A DNA stretch of 64,000 nucleotides from contig NZ_RJUL01000013.1 in the NCBI RefSeq assembly GCF_003751625.1, positions 1-64,000 on the forward strand. The letters run 5' to 3'. Position 1 is the stretch's first letter. Each line of letters begins with the position of its first letter. Both the position numbers and the translations under genes were made by a program. Shown here in pieces: positions 45,001 to 54,540 of this stretch. The DNA comes from Gallaecimonas pentaromativorans (GTDB lineage Bacteria > Pseudomonadota > Gammaproteobacteria > Enterobacterales > Gallaecimonadaceae). Below the pieces are notes generated by a model that saw only the letters and a list, made by a program, of their open reading frames with translations, did not search any database and was not told the origin of the DNA.

Positions 45001-48000
45001 CAACTGGAGTATCACCACCAGCACCTTGAGCGATGGCAGTCATAATCTGACAGCCGTCCAATCTGATGCTGCAGGCAACGTCTCCAGCCCCTCGGCGGCG
45101 CTTAGCTTGACCATAGACGCCACTGCTCCCAGCGGTTACAGCGTGACTGTGGACCAGTCAGTTGTTAATGCCAGCAACCAAACCGCGACATCGCTTACCC
45201 TGGCCGGAGCCGAAGTCGGCGCCGCCTATCAGCTCAGTATTTCCAGCAGTGGTGGTGGTACGGCGGTAACGGCGAGCGGCACCATCAGCTCGGCCAGTGA
45301 GCAAATCAGCGGCTTGGATGTGAGCAGCCTGCCGGATGGCACCCTGAGCTACAGCCTAGTGCTCTTAGACGATGCGGCTAACAGCGGCGCAGCCGCCACC
45401 GATACCGTGCTTAAAGACAGCGCAGTGCCTGCCGGTTACAGCGCCAGCTTTAGCGCCGGGTTTGTCAATATTGCCAACCAAGCGGCCCAGTCTGTCACCA
45501 TCAGTGGCGGTGAGGCGGGTGCTGATTATCAGCTTACTATCAGCAATGGCGCTGCCAATGTCAGCCGCAGCGGCACCCTAGCCGGTACCAGCCTGACCTT
45601 AAACGGCGTGAATTTGAGTACGCTTGCCGATGGCACCTTGAGCTTGAGCCTGGTACTGACCGACCCAGCCGGAAACGCCGGCGCGCCGGCCACGGGCAGT
45701 ATCACCAAAGATACGGTAGCGCCCACCCTGCAAAGCAGCGCCCCGGCCGATAACGCCACCGATGTAGCACTGGGAGTTTCGCCCAGCCTCACCTTCAGCG
45801 AAGATATGGCGCCCGGTGCCAGCGGCAGCAACCACATCACCCTGACCGCCTCCAACAGCACCGTGGTCTTTGACGGCGCCGCCAATGGCGCGGCGGTGTC
45901 AATCAGTGGCGCTGAGGTCAGCTTTACCCCCAGCCAGGAATTGGTGCCGACCCTGGTGCATACCTTGTCGGTAGGGGCCGATGCGTTGACAGACCTTGCC
46001 GGTAACCCTTATGGCGGCGGCAGCCTCAGCTTTACCGCCCAGGACACCACGCCAGTGGCCAATAACGACAGCTTCGCACTCACCGAAGATACCCCGGCGC
46101 AACTGGCGGTGCTTGCTAACGATGCGGTGGTCAGAGGCAGCTTTAACAACGCCAGCCTGGTGGTGGTCACTGCGCCCCAGCACGGCAACCTTAGTCTTAA
46201 TACCGGTACCGGCATCCTCACTTACAGCCCGGAGGCCGATTACAACGGCGCAGACAGCTTTACCTACCAGGTACAAGACAGCTACGGCACCCTGAGCAAC
46301 ACCGCCACCGCCACCCTGACGCTAGCGGCGGTAAACGACCCGCCACGTGCTGCCGATGATGTTGCGAGCTTGCAAGCGGGTGCTGAGATAACGGTGGATG
46401 TGCTGGCCAATGACGCAGAGGTAGACAGCGGAGACAGCATCAATGCCGCCACTTTGGTGATCGCCAGCAAGCCCCAACATGGCAGCGCCACTGTGCAGGG
46501 CGGGCAAATCCGCTACCAGGCCGACAACGACTTCACCGGCGTGGTGACCTTGCGCTACCAAGTGGGTGATACCAGCCAGGGGGCACTTTCCAACGAAGCG
46601 CAGCTGACCTTTACCATTTTGGTGCCTGACGCCCCGATTGCTAACGATGACAGCGCAGCATTAGATGAAGACACAGCATTGGCTATTGATGTGATGACCA
46701 ATGACATTGGGGTAGGGCTGGATGCCGCTTCCTTGGTGGTGGTGCAGGCGCCTGCTCATGGTAGTGCCGTCGTTGACGCAGGGCTTATCCGCTATGTGCC
46801 AGCCAGCGACTACAACGGTGTGGATAGCTTTAGCTATCGGGTCGAGGATGCGTTGGGGCAAACGTCCAATGTCGGCACCGTAGTGTTAACCATCAACCCA
46901 ATAAACGACGCGCCGTTGGCGGTAGCTGACACCGCTGTGCTGGAGAGTCGTAACGCGATGGATATCAACGTCAAAGGTAACGATAGCGATATCGACAATA
47001 CCTTGGCACAGCTCTCCATTGTCCTAGTGACTCAACCTGTGCAAGGCAGCGCTTCCGTTATTAACGATCTGGTTCGCTACACACCCAATAGCGATATCCG
47101 CGGTGATGACAGCTTTAGTTATCGGTTAAGAGACCCAGAAGGTGCCCTGTCGGCACCGGTGGAAGTGACCATCACCTTCGCGGTGCCCAATGAACCACCG
47201 CTGGCGGTGAAAGACAGTGTTAGCACCCCGCAAGGGCAAGCTGTGACCATCGCGCTGTTGGCCAACGACACTGACAGTGACGGTAGCTTGGATACTACTA
47301 GCCTGACACTAGTGACGCCTCCCTCCCATGGTATGGTGGACCTACAAACCTCGGGTGATGCTGTTTACACTCCAGCAGCGGGTTTCCACGGCGACGATAC
47401 CTTTAGTTATCAGGTCGCCGACAACCAGGGTGCCTTGTCTAATACCGCCCAAGTCCTGATCCAGGTGGTGAGGGTGAATCAAGTGCCGGTTGCCCAAGAC
47501 GACAGCCAGTCGGTGGTAGCCGGGGTGGCCAGCAACATTGACGTGCTGGCCAACGACAGCGACAGCGACGGCTCGGTAGTCTCGGCCCAGCTGCAGCAAA
47601 TGCCGGCCCATGGCAGTGCGGTGGTGCAGGGCGATGGCAGCATCACCTATACCGCCCTTGCCGACTATCAAGGCAGTGACAGCTTTACCTATGTGGCGGT
47701 GGATGACGAAGGTGGCTTGTCTACCCCGGCTACCGTCAACCTGACGGTGACCCCGGCCAATGCCGCGCCGCTTATCAGCGGCACCCCGGCAAGCTCGGTG
47801 AAGCAAGGGGCCAGCTACCGCTTTGCCCCCACCGCCAGTGACGCCGACGGTGACAGCCTCACCTTCAGCATCCAGAACAAACCGGCCTGGGCCAGCTTTG
47901 ACGTGGCCACCGGGGTACTTGCCGGTACCCCGGGTAACGCTAACGTGGGTACCAGCAGCAACATCGTGATCTCGGTCAGCGACGGCACCGCTGTCAGCAG

Positions 48001-50425
48001 CCTGCCGGCGTTCAGCATCACTGTTATCAACGTCAACGATGCTCCGACCGCTCAGGCAGACAGCTACGGCCTGCTTGAAGGCAGCCTGCTGACCATCAGC
48101 GCCTTTGAAGGCGTGTTGGCCAACGACAGCGACCCGGACGGCGACACCCTAAGCGCCCAGCTGCTGAGCGGCCCGGCTCATGCCACTGCTTTTAACCTCA
48201 ACAGTGACGGCAGCTTCAGCTACCAGCACGACGGCAGTGAAGGCAGCAGCGACAGCTTCAGTTACCAGGTCAGTGATGGCCAGGGCGGAGTGGCCTCAGC
48301 CAGCGTCTCCCTGACCATTAACCCGGTTAACGATGCGCCGCGCTTTACCAGCATCGCCCCCACCTCGGCGATAGCCGGCGCCACCTTCAGTTACCGGGTG
48401 GTGGTGGATGACCCGGACAGCGCCGTTACCCTGACCTTGGTCACGGCGCCAGCCTGGCTGACCCTGGAGGACAATGTGCTGGCGGGTAGCGTGCCGGGCG
48501 ATGCCAGCGGCCAGGTTACGGTTGAGCTGTTGGCCAGTGACGGGGCTAAGACCGCCACCCAGCGCTTTGTGCTGACCATCGCCGAGCCGCAGCAAAGCCT
48601 GGTGGGCCTCACCGGTACCTGGCAGGGCTTGCCGGCCAAGATTGGCCGGCCCCTGGCGCTGGTGTTGTCGGCCCAGCACCAAGGCGGCCCGGCGCTTAGC
48701 GGCGCCACCCTTGAGGTGCAGCTAAGCGGTGCGACCATGAACAGCATCAGCGGCTGCACCTTGAGCGGCGCGGTGCAGCGCTGCCCGCTGGCGCTCGCCG
48801 TGGGTGCCCAGCAGCAATGGACGTTGCCGATCAGCAGCCAAAATCAGGGCGACCAAACCGTACTGGCCCGGGTACTGGATGCAGACGGCAACCCGCTTAG
48901 CGAGCTGACTACCGATGTCACCCTGGCTGCCGATGCCCTTTCTCAAGGTGACCGTGCGGCGGTGATCGCCAAGGCCACCGCACTGACGCTTATCCACGAC
49001 CAGGGGCAAATGCTGCTGGTGGCCGGTACCAGCGAGGGCGAAGGCGTTACCTTCTACCGCTTCAGTGGCGAGACGTTGGTGGCTGAGGCCAGCCTCGACA
49101 ACCTGGGCCATACCCGTGCCTTGGCGGTACTGGATTGGAACCAGGACGGCCTTGAGGATCTGGTGGTCATCAACAGCAGCGGCGATGCCTCGGCTATTTA
49201 CCTTAACCAAGGAGGTTTGCGCTTTAGCGCCCTGCAAAGCCTGCCTTACGGCCGCAAGGTCAAGGTGTCTGATGTGGATGGCGACACCTATCCCGATCTG
49301 CTGGTGGGTGGCCAGGGGCTTTACCTGTTCCGTGGCAACGATGGCGGTACCCAAGCTGGCCTTGAAGTCGCCAAAACGCCCTTTATCGTCAAGGAGTTTG
49401 CGCTATGGCCTGACGGCCGGGTCTTGGTAACCGACGGCAGCGAGCTGTCGCTGATGGCCCTGGACACCGTGGCCGACCAGACCGGCGGCAGCGTGACCAG
49501 CGCGCCGATGATGGCGGCCCTGGCCGACGACCCGGCTACCGGCCAGATCCGTACCTTGCGGGTGGCTGACCTCGACGGTAACGGCGAGGCCGAGGCGGTG
49601 GCCAGCTATGGCCTGGATGCCAACGGCGAAGGCGGCGGCGTGGCGGTATTGAGTGACGCCGGCGACGGCACCATGGATACCCTCACCCATGTTGGCGACG
49701 CCGCGGTCGACGATCTGTTGGTGGCAGACTTTGATGGCGATGGCGACCTGGACCTGCTGGCCCAGCATGACAACGGCAGTTGGCAACTGATGACCAACCT
49801 GGGTTCCGCCTCGAGCTTTATCGCCAACAACCAGACCCTGTTCCACCCGGACAGCCTGGGCTTGGTGGGAGACTTTAACGGTGACGGCATGGCCGACATT
49901 CTGCTGACCGACATCGGTGACGGCTCCTGGACCATCTACGACGGCCTTGCCAGCCTGTTGCTGGGCCCCAGTGCCGACTTGGCCCTGACCAGCGAACTCA
50001 CCGCCACCAGCACCCAGTACCAAACCCGCTACCAGCTGAGGGTGCAAAACAACGGCCCGGCCAGTGTCGACCAGGCGGTGCTGACAGTGCAGGTGCCGGC
50101 CAGTGTCACCGTGGCCCAGTGGCCGGCGGGCTGCACAGAAAGCCAGGTGGGTTGGCAGTGTAGCCTGGGTACCCTGGCCAGCGGCGCCGAGGTGCAGCTG
50201 ACCTTGCTGGCGCAAGGCAATGCAAATCTTGCCAAAGCGCAGCTTGGCGCCAGGGTGGACGGCACCGCCGGCGACCCAGACTTTAGCAACAACAGCACCA
50301 GCGACACCTTGGGCCAGCCCTGGGGATTGCGCTATGGGGTTAAAGGCCACGGCGGTGCCCTGGCCTGGCCCTGGCTGCTGCTGTTGGCGCTGGCCTGGTA
50401 TCGCCGCCGGCCACGAACGGCCTGA
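42029..50425 (+). CDS. giant secreted multi-repeat protein: DUF4347-like, Ig/cadherin-like repeats, FG-GAP, GlyGly-CTERM
   Basis: A 2798-residue exported protein. The signal peptide (1-18) is followed by a DUF4347-like domain (about 19-165; VSLVSHGRPGALLLGG, LELWGCGVAQGQG), a beta-sandwich region to about 330, and Big-type Ig modules, several in tandem pairs. Next comes a series of at least seven cadherin/VCBS-like modules, each opening with PxAxxD and LANDxD (Ca2+ site), near 1325-2100. After He_PIG-like modules there is an FG-GAP-like block with five DxDxDG-type loops (DWNQDGLED, DVDGDTYPD, DLDGNGEAE, DFDGDGDLD, DFNGDGMAD), a DUF11-like domain and a GlyGly-CTERM tail (GHGGALAWPWLLLLALAWYRRRPRTA region). 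A surface adhesin or fibre anchored or released through the gsp/rhombosortase route is the best guess. ATG start with GAGG. Confidence 0.9.
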   Translation: MSRAWLWLGLLVAFAGSAKELVLVDAELAPQLNTEPGAEVRAISRLDQLPGALAGGQWDRVSLVSHGRPGALLLGGQSLDQAFLAKHPGFLDLWQNQLTAGAQLELWGCGVAQGQGHALVDSLSAALGRPVLASTDATGPASLGGNLRLEYGQGRVPDSAPLALLHQLLLSSSDSQDFESFAASSSSPNYPGNSGNFGAFTISSDAASTPGLWVLDSSLTNSSTKELYVTGYNGDVTTVTVKSTDGSEFKLNSLYFDVGIGGLAQRLTITAYRNGASQGSTNVDYTSTQFGTTSFSGISAFDNIDEIRITSNDGQPVDVSIDNINVSSLFDSDGNLTNGGGSEPSSIATNAGTTAALDFTLSDGGGSDGLAMTVSQVKVHVSGTSTATERGNVAWTLTGPDISSPVTGSYSAGVVTFSGLTISVADGGGETYAVNANLGHSGITDGHTFILSLDGDTDLTVGGSGTQMGSTTAVSNGAGFAASVVATKLAFTTQPAGSVSGGALSTQPVVAAQDGFDNTDTDFTGNVSLSEASPGTLSGTTTVAASGGVATFSNLVYTATADQEAFTLTAASGVLTDGTANSVTSDVVATKLLFSTQPAPTSIISGSTTSFSTVPVVQAVDASNTRDTGYNTDVTLSVTNTSGGVPAGTVDSLTGSGDTDGNSITVSLTPSTGSATFTGLALEYTNAGASDTLVLRVSSGSLASTSSNTITSFSGPTVSAGNISVSGASGSGGAYKIGDTVTARWNNTSGGDNNSGVTSVTVDFSQFGGGAAVTASNNSGNWTATYTIVAGSIDATNRNVSVSATSGTGTSTTSGTNNVSVDNQVPIVTDANISISGASGPGPTFIVGDTVTATWNSTADSNTDITTVQVDFSAFGGGSAVVASNSGGTWTATYTITAGTIEASNRNVSVTATDDAGNSTTASDSTNAAVDNLPPAAPSTPVLATASDSGTQGDGLTNDNTPTLTGTGESGATVTIREGATDLGTATATGGNWSITTSTLSDGSHNLTAVQSDAAGNVSSPSAALSLTIDATAPSGYSVTVDQSVVNASNQTATSLTLAGAEVGAAYQLSISSSGGGTAVTASGTISSASEQISGLDVSSLPDGTLSYSLVLLDDAANSGAAATDTVLKDSAVPAGYSASFSAGFVNIANQAAQSVTISGGEAGADYQLTISNGAANVSRSGTLAGTSLTLNGVNLSTLADGTLSLSLVLTDPAGNAGAPATGSITKDTVAPTLQSSAPADNATDVALGVSPSLTFSEDMAPGASGSNHITLTASNSTVVFDGAANGAAVSISGAEVSFTPSQELVPTLVHTLSVGADALTDLAGNPYGGGSLSFTAQDTTPVANNDSFALTEDTPAQLAVLANDAVVRGSFNNASLVVVTAPQHGNLSLNTGTGILTYSPEADYNGADSFTYQVQDSYGTLSNTATATLTLAAVNDPPRAADDVASLQAGAEITVDVLANDAEVDSGDSINAATLVIASKPQHGSATVQGGQIRYQADNDFTGVVTLRYQVGDTSQGALSNEAQLTFTILVPDAPIANDDSAALDEDTALAIDVMTNDIGVGLDAASLVVVQAPAHGSAVVDAGLIRYVPASDYNGVDSFSYRVEDALGQTSNVGTVVLTINPINDAPLAVADTAVLESRNAMDINVKGNDSDIDNTLAQLSIVLVTQPVQGSASVINDLVRYTPNSDIRGDDSFSYRLRDPEGALSAPVEVTITFAVPNEPPLAVKDSVSTPQGQAVTIALLANDTDSDGSLDTTSLTLVTPPSHGMVDLQTSGDAVYTPAAGFHGDDTFSYQVADNQGALSNTAQVLIQVVRVNQVPVAQDDSQSVVAGVASNIDVLANDSDSDGSVVSAQLQQMPAHGSAVVQGDGSITYTALADYQGSDSFTYVAVDDEGGLSTPATVNLTVTPANAAPLISGTPASSVKQGASYRFAPTASDADGDSLTFSIQNKPAWASFDVATGVLAGTPGNANVGTSSNIVISVSDGTAVSSLPAFSITVINVNDAPTAQADSYGLLEGSLLTISAFEGVLANDSDPDGDTLSAQLLSGPAHATAFNLNSDGSFSYQHDGSEGSSDSFSYQVSDGQGGVASASVSLTINPVNDAPRFTSIAPTSAIAGATFSYRVVVDDPDSAVTLTLVTAPAWLTLEDNVLAGSVPGDASGQVTVELLASDGAKTATQRFVLTIAEPQQSLVGLTGTWQGLPAKIGRPLALVLSAQHQGGPALSGATLEVQLSGATMNSISGCTLSGAVQRCPLALAVGAQQQWTLPISSQNQGDQTVLARVLDADGNPLSELTTDVTLAADALSQGDRAAVIAKATALTLIHDQGQMLLVAGTSEGEGVTFYRFSGETLVAEASLDNLGHTRALAVLDWNQDGLEDLVVINSSGDASAIYLNQGGLRFSALQSLPYGRKVKVSDVDGDTYPDLLVGGQGLYLFRGNDGGTQAGLEVAKTPFIVKEFALWPDGRVLVTDGSELSLMALDTVADQTGGSVTSAPMMAALADDPATGQIRTLRVADLDGNGEAEAVASYGLDANGEGGGVAVLSDAGDGTMDTLTHVGDAAVDDLLVADFDGDGDLDLLAQHDNGSWQLMTNLGSASSFIANNQTLFHPDSLGLVGDFNGDGMADILLTDIGDGSWTIYDGLASLLLGPSADLALTSELTATSTQYQTRYQLRVQNNGPASVDQAVLTVQVPASVTVAQWPAGCTESQVGWQCSLGTLASGAEVQLTLLAQGNANLAKAQLGARVDGTAGDPDFSNNSTSDTLGQPWGLRYGVKGHGGALAWPWLLLLALAWYRRRPRTA

Positions 50426-50437
50426 GTGCGAAGGAAA

Positions 50438-50466
50438 TAAAAAAGGAGGCTGATGCCTCCTTTTTT
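50438..50466. terminator. bidirectional terminator between the giant gene and nhaP2
   Basis: GGAGGC-TGAT-GCCTCC flanked by A-rich and T6 tracts; it serves both converging genes. Confidence 0.9.
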
Positions 50467-50482
50467 GTTGCGATTTAAGGCC

Positions 50483-52213
50483 CTATTCGGCTTCTTCTTC
50501 TGCCACAGAGAGTTTGACCCCCACCTTGGCAATGCCGCTGTCAGACACCGACACCACTGTCCACACCAGGTTGTTCCAATGCAGCTGGTCCCCCTCCACC
50601 ACCTTGGCGCCAAGGGCATGGGTGATGAACTCGCCCAGGGTTTGCCGCTGCTGGGCGTCGTCCAGGGTCAGGCCGTAAAGCGGGGCAATATCGGCCAGCG
50701 GCGCCGCGCCGTCCAGCACGAAGTCGCCAAAAAAGGTGTTGTCCAGGCCGCGCTTGGGAGGCTCGCTGAACAAAGTGCCCAGCTCGCTAAGATGCCCCTC
50801 TTTGCCGATAACGCAGAGAATGTCGCCAGCCTCCATGCAGGTAGAACCCTTGGGGTGCAGCAGCTCTTTTTGCCGAAACAAGGCGGCGATACGGGTGCCC
50901 TCTGGCATATGCAGGTGGCGAAGCTCGGAACCGATGAACCACTTTTCCGGCCCCAGCCGGTAAACAAAGAGTTCCCACTGGCTGGTGGGGTAAATTTCCA
51001 AACCGGCGCGGGAGATGGGCGAGGGTTTGGCCGGTACTTCCACCTTGGCCAGGCGGGTAGCCAGGGGCAGGGTGCTGCCTTGCAGCAGCAAGGATACCAG
51101 CACCACGAAGAATGCCAGGTTGAAGAAGATTTGCGCGTGCTCAAGCCCGGCCATCATCGGGAATACCGCCAGGATAATGGGCACCGCCCCCCGCAGCCCC
51201 ACCCAGGAGATAAACCAGCGCTCCCTGGCCTTGAAGTTCTTGAAAAACCCCAGGCTCGCCCACACCGCCACCGGCCGGGCAAAGAGGATCATCCAAAGCG
51301 CCAGGGCCAGGCCGGGCAGGGCGATGGGCAGTAGCGCGCTGGGGGTCAGCAGCAGCCCCAGTACCAGGAACATGCCGATTTGCGCCAGCCAGGCCAAGGC
51401 GTCCAACACGCTCAGAATGGTGCTGTTGCTGCGAAGGGGCTTGTTACCCATAAAAAGGCCGGCCAGATAAATGGCCAGAATGCCGCTGCCACCCAAGGCG
51501 TTGGTGATGGCAAAGAGCAGCAGCCCGCCGCTCACCACCAAGATAGGGTAGAGCCCGGCGGCGAGGTTAGCGCGGTTTACCAGCTGCCAAAGCCCCCAGC
51601 CACCGGCAAGGCCCAGACCAATCCCCAGGCCGAACTGCTGCACCAGGCTCAAAAGCAGCATGGGGCCGGGCTGGGTGCTGTGGCTGATGATGGCGATGAG
51701 GGTCACGGTGAGAAACACCGCCATGGGGTCGTTGGAGCCCGACTCAATCTCCAGGGTGGCACCTACCCGCTGGTTAAGGCTGCGCCCGCCCAGCAGGGAG
51801 AACACCGCAGCCGCGTCGGTGGAGCCGACAATGGCCCCCACCAGCAGCCCTTCCATCCAGTTGAAATCAAAAAGGTAAGCGGCCGCCAGCCCGGTCAGGG
51901 CGGTGGTGATGGCGACCCCAATGGTGGCCAGGGACAGCGCCGGCCACAGCGCCACCCTGAAGGTGGCAGCCCGGGTTTGCAGGCCGCCGTCCAGCAGGAT
52001 AATGGCCAGCGCCAGGTTGCTGACCAGATAGGCCACCGGGTAGTTGTCGAAATGGATGCCGCCGGGGCCGTCTTCACCGGCCAGCATGCCCACCGCCAGA
52101 AAAATCACCAGAATGGGAATGCCCAGCCGCGACGACAAGGAGCTGACCAGCACGCTGGCACCCACCAGCACGGCACCGATGATGTAAAGGCTGTTGATGG
52201 TAATGGCGTCCAA
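50483..52213 (-). CDS. nhaP2: NhaP2/CvrA-type K+(Na+)/H+ antiporter
   Basis: A 576-residue CPA1-type antiporter. About 12-13 membrane segments (residues 1-390) include [17 protein letters not shown], with the ND motif of electroneutral NhaP-type exchangers, and [19 protein letters not shown] cytoplasmic C-terminus follows, with a TrkA-C domain (about 405-485) and a CorC/HlyC-like domain (about 495-576). This layout is that of NhaP2 (E. coli CvrA), which exports K+ in exchange for H+. Inferred role: K+ and pH homeostasis on osmotic change. Confidence 0.9.
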   Translation of the reverse strand: MDAITINSLYIIGAVLVGASVLVSSLSSRLGIPILVIFLAVGMLAGEDGPGGIHFDNYPVAYLVSNLALAIILLDGGLQTRAATFRVALWPALSLATIGVAITTALTGLAAAYLFDFNWMEGLLVGAIVGSTDAAAVFSLLGGRSLNQRVGATLEIESGSNDPMAVFLTVTLIAIISHSTQPGPMLLLSLVQQFGLGIGLGLAGGWGLWQLVNRANLAAGLYPILVVSGGLLLFAITNALGGSGILAIYLAGLFMGNKPLRSNSTILSVLDALAWLAQIGMFLVLGLLLTPSALLPIALPGLALALWMILFARPVAVWASLGFFKNFKARERWFISWVGLRGAVPIILAVFPMMAGLEHAQIFFNLAFFVVLVSLLLQGSTLPLATRLAKVEVPAKPSPISRAGLEIYPTSQWELFVYRLGPEKWFIGSELRHLHMPEGTRIAALFRQKELLHPKGSTCMEAGDILCVIGKEGHLSELGTLFSEPPKRGLDNTFFGDFVLDGAAPLADIAPLYGLTLDDAQQRQTLGEFITHALGAKVVEGDQLHWNNLVWTVVSVSDSGIAKVGVKLSVAEEEAE

Positions 52214-52298
52214 TGGCGGTCCTTCTGGGCGGGTGCAAAGCCATACTTTACCCTAGCCGATAACAGTGCGGCCAGGTAACAGGCTGTTACTACAGGCT

Positions 52299-53027
52299 TT
52301 ATTGGGGCAGGCGCGGCAGCCCCAGTTTGGGCGCCAGCCGCCAGTACACCGGCTTTGGCATCACCACCAGCATCGGCGAGGCTTTCGGGTCCAGCCAGCC
52401 CAGCAGTTGCTGCAGAGCGGGCTCGGCCATGGCGGTGCAACCGGCGGTGGTCTCCCCCGGACCTTTCCATACATGAAGGAAGATGCAGCTGCCGGCATTT
52501 TTGATGTTGGCCGGGTTGTGCAGCACCACTAGCGCCTCTTGATAGCGCTTGTCACCGGGGGTTTTGAGGTCGAGGCGCAGCGGCTCGCTAGAACCTGCTA
52601 CCGCCGCCTGGCCCACCTGATTGCTGTCTACCAGTTGGTTGTAATAGGGGGAGGCCGGCACGTCCATGCAATAACTGCTGGCACTGGTGGCCAGGTAGGG
52701 CAGGGCTGTTTTAAGGGTGGGGGCATAGCCAAAGGCACTGCCCAGGGCGAAAATACCGGCCGGGGTCTTGCCGTCGCCTTCGGCCTTTTGCGGGTTAAGG
52801 GGTTGTTGGGGGTAGATGCCAAGGCCCCAGGCCAGGCCGCTTCTACCCAGGCTAACCGGGGTGGCCACAGGGCCGGCGCGCCAGTGGCCGTCTTGCTGCT
52901 CAAGGGTTTGCAATTGGCCTTGAGTGGCTTGCCAGTTGCCGGTGGTGACCACGATCAGCTGCCGCGCCTGCAGATCGGCGGCCATCACCTTGAGGGGGAG
53001 CAGCAGTAACAGCAGGATGCGATACAT
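52299..53027 (-). CDS. exported L,D-transpeptidase-like (YkuD-type) protein
   Basis: A 242-residue protein with a signal peptide (MYRILLLLLLPLKVMA). A YkuD/ErfK-like catalytic region follows: KTPAGIFALGSAFG, then H185 in CIFLHVWKGP and C197 in TAGCTAM (consensus HxnSxGC). Extra Cys residues at 120 and 181 could form a disulfide. Such enzymes make 3-3 cross-links in, or attach proteins to, peptidoglycan; some of this COG3786-like group are uncharacterised. The gene stands alone, with 85 nt to nhaP2. Confidence 0.85.
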   Translation of the reverse strand: MYRILLLLLLPLKVMAADLQARQLIVVTTGNWQATQGQLQTLEQQDGHWRAGPVATPVSLGRSGLAWGLGIYPQQPLNPQKAEGDGKTPAGIFALGSAFGYAPTLKTALPYLATSASSYCMDVPASPYYNQLVDSNQVGQAAVAGSSEPLRLDLKTPGDKRYQEALVVLHNPANIKNAGSCIFLHVWKGPGETTAGCTAMAEPALQQLLGWLDPKASPMLVVMPKPVYWRLAPKLGLPRLPQ

Positions 53028-53145
53028 GGTCTTTGGCGCCTCTTTATCCAGTCAGCATCTCATTCTTTAACAAGGCGTTTCAGTTTGGTAGCGGTTTTTG
53101 CTATCAAAGAGCGGCATCCCAAAAATAAGCAAAAGTGAGCCCATA

Positions 53146-54519
53146 GTGCATTGGTATTCCCTGTTACCGCCCCTGGTGGCCATCGCCTTCGTGTTTTGGA
53201 AAAAAGACGTGATAGGTGCCCTGGTGCTGGCCATTGTCAGCTCCGAAGCCTTGCAACTGGTGGCCAAGGGCACCCCGGATCTGGCCCAGACCGGCGTCAA
53301 CAGCGTCGACAGAGTTGTATCGGTATTCAGCTCGGCCGGTAACGTGCAGCTCATCATGTTCAGCGTGTTGATTGGCGCCTTCCTGGCGCTTATCCGCGAG
53401 TCCGGCGGGGTGGCGGCCACGGTAGCCTGGCTGGTGGGTAAGGGCCTGGCCAGTACCGCCCGGCGCTCGCGGCTCATTACCATGCTGGCCGGGGTGGCGG
53501 TGTTTGTTGAATCCAACCTCAGCGTGCTGACCGCCGGTATCCTCTCCCGTGGCCTCTTCGACAAGTTCAAGATGAGCCGGGCCCAACTGGCCTACCTGGT
53601 GGATTCCACCTCGGCGCCGGTCTGTATTTTGATTTTGCTGAACGGCTGGGGCGCCTATGTGCTGGGGCTGCTGGCCGATTACGATTTGCCCGGCGGCGCG
53701 GTGTCGGTGCTGTGGGGCACTGTGCCTCTTAACTTCTACGCCCTGGTAACCTTGGTTATCGCCTTTTACGTGGCCTGGACCGGCAAGGTGTTTGGCCCCA
53801 TGAAAGAGAGCGAAAAGCGCCTCGAGCAGGGGATGGCGGGCCTTAGCTCGGTGCCGGCCACCAAGGTACGCTACATGGCGCTGCCCCTTGTCACCCTGGT
53901 TGGTGGCATGGCCGGCTTTATGCTTTGGAGCGGCCATGGCGATCTCACCCAAGGCAACGGCTCGCTGTCCATGCTCTACGCCACCCTGTGCGGCATTCTG
54001 GTGGCCTACCTGCTGCTGATTTTCGACCCGGCCTTTACCCACAAGCGTTTGATTGACCTTTGCTTTACCGGCATGGGCGAGCTGTTGCAACTGGTGAGCA
54101 TCGTACTGCTTTCCATTGCCCTGGGCGCCAGTCTCAAGGTGCTGGGCACCGGGGTCTATATTGCTGGCCTGGTGGGGGAGTTTTTGCCGCTGGTGCTGGT
54201 GGCGCCGGTGTTGTTCCTGGCCGGGGCGGCCATGTCCTTTACCACGGGTACCAGCTGGGGCACCTTTGCCATCCTCATCCCCCTTGGCATGCCGCTGGTA
54301 CAAAGCCTGGGGCTGCCCCCCGAACTGGTGCTGGCCGCCATTCTCGGTGGCGGCATTTTTGGCGACCACTGCTCGCCCATTTCCGACACCACGGCGGTGT
54401 CATCCATCGCCTCGGGCTGCGATCTGCTCGAGCACGTACGCACCCAGATGCCCTACGCCCTGGTGGCAGGGGGAGTGAGCCTGGTGCTCTATTTCCTGGC
54501 ATCTTTGGTGATGGTGTAA
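53146..54519 (+). CDS. NhaC-family Na+/H+ antiporter (or related dicarboxylate/H+ exchanger)
   Basis: A 457-residue polytopic protein with about 11 segments of the NhaC superfamily (PF03553-type): IMFSVLIGAFLALIRESGG, VFVESNLSVLTAGILSRG, VDSTSAPVCILILLNGWGAYV, and FTTGTSWGTFAILIPLGMPL...GGGIFGDHCSPISDTTAVSS, with the DH-C-SPISDT signature. Members exchange Na+ for H+, and some couple malate/lactate. The start is uncertain: GTG at 53146 with GTGAG 6 nt upstream gives a normal N-terminus; the upstream frame starts with TTG at 53098. Confidence 0.88.
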   Translation: MHWYSLLPPLVAIAFVFWKKDVIGALVLAIVSSEALQLVAKGTPDLAQTGVNSVDRVVSVFSSAGNVQLIMFSVLIGAFLALIRESGGVAATVAWLVGKGLASTARRSRLITMLAGVAVFVESNLSVLTAGILSRGLFDKFKMSRAQLAYLVDSTSAPVCILILLNGWGAYVLGLLADYDLPGGAVSVLWGTVPLNFYALVTLVIAFYVAWTGKVFGPMKESEKRLEQGMAGLSSVPATKVRYMALPLVTLVGGMAGFMLWSGHGDLTQGNGSLSMLYATLCGILVAYLLLIFDPAFTHKRLIDLCFTGMGELLQLVSIVLLSIALGASLKVLGTGVYIAGLVGEFLPLVLVAPVLFLAGAAMSFTTGTSWGTFAILIPLGMPLVQSLGLPPELVLAAILGGGIFGDHCSPISDTTAVSSIASGCDLLEHVRTQMPYALVAGGVSLVLYFLASLVMV

Positions 54520-54540
54520 CCCCAACAAGGAAGTCGTGTC

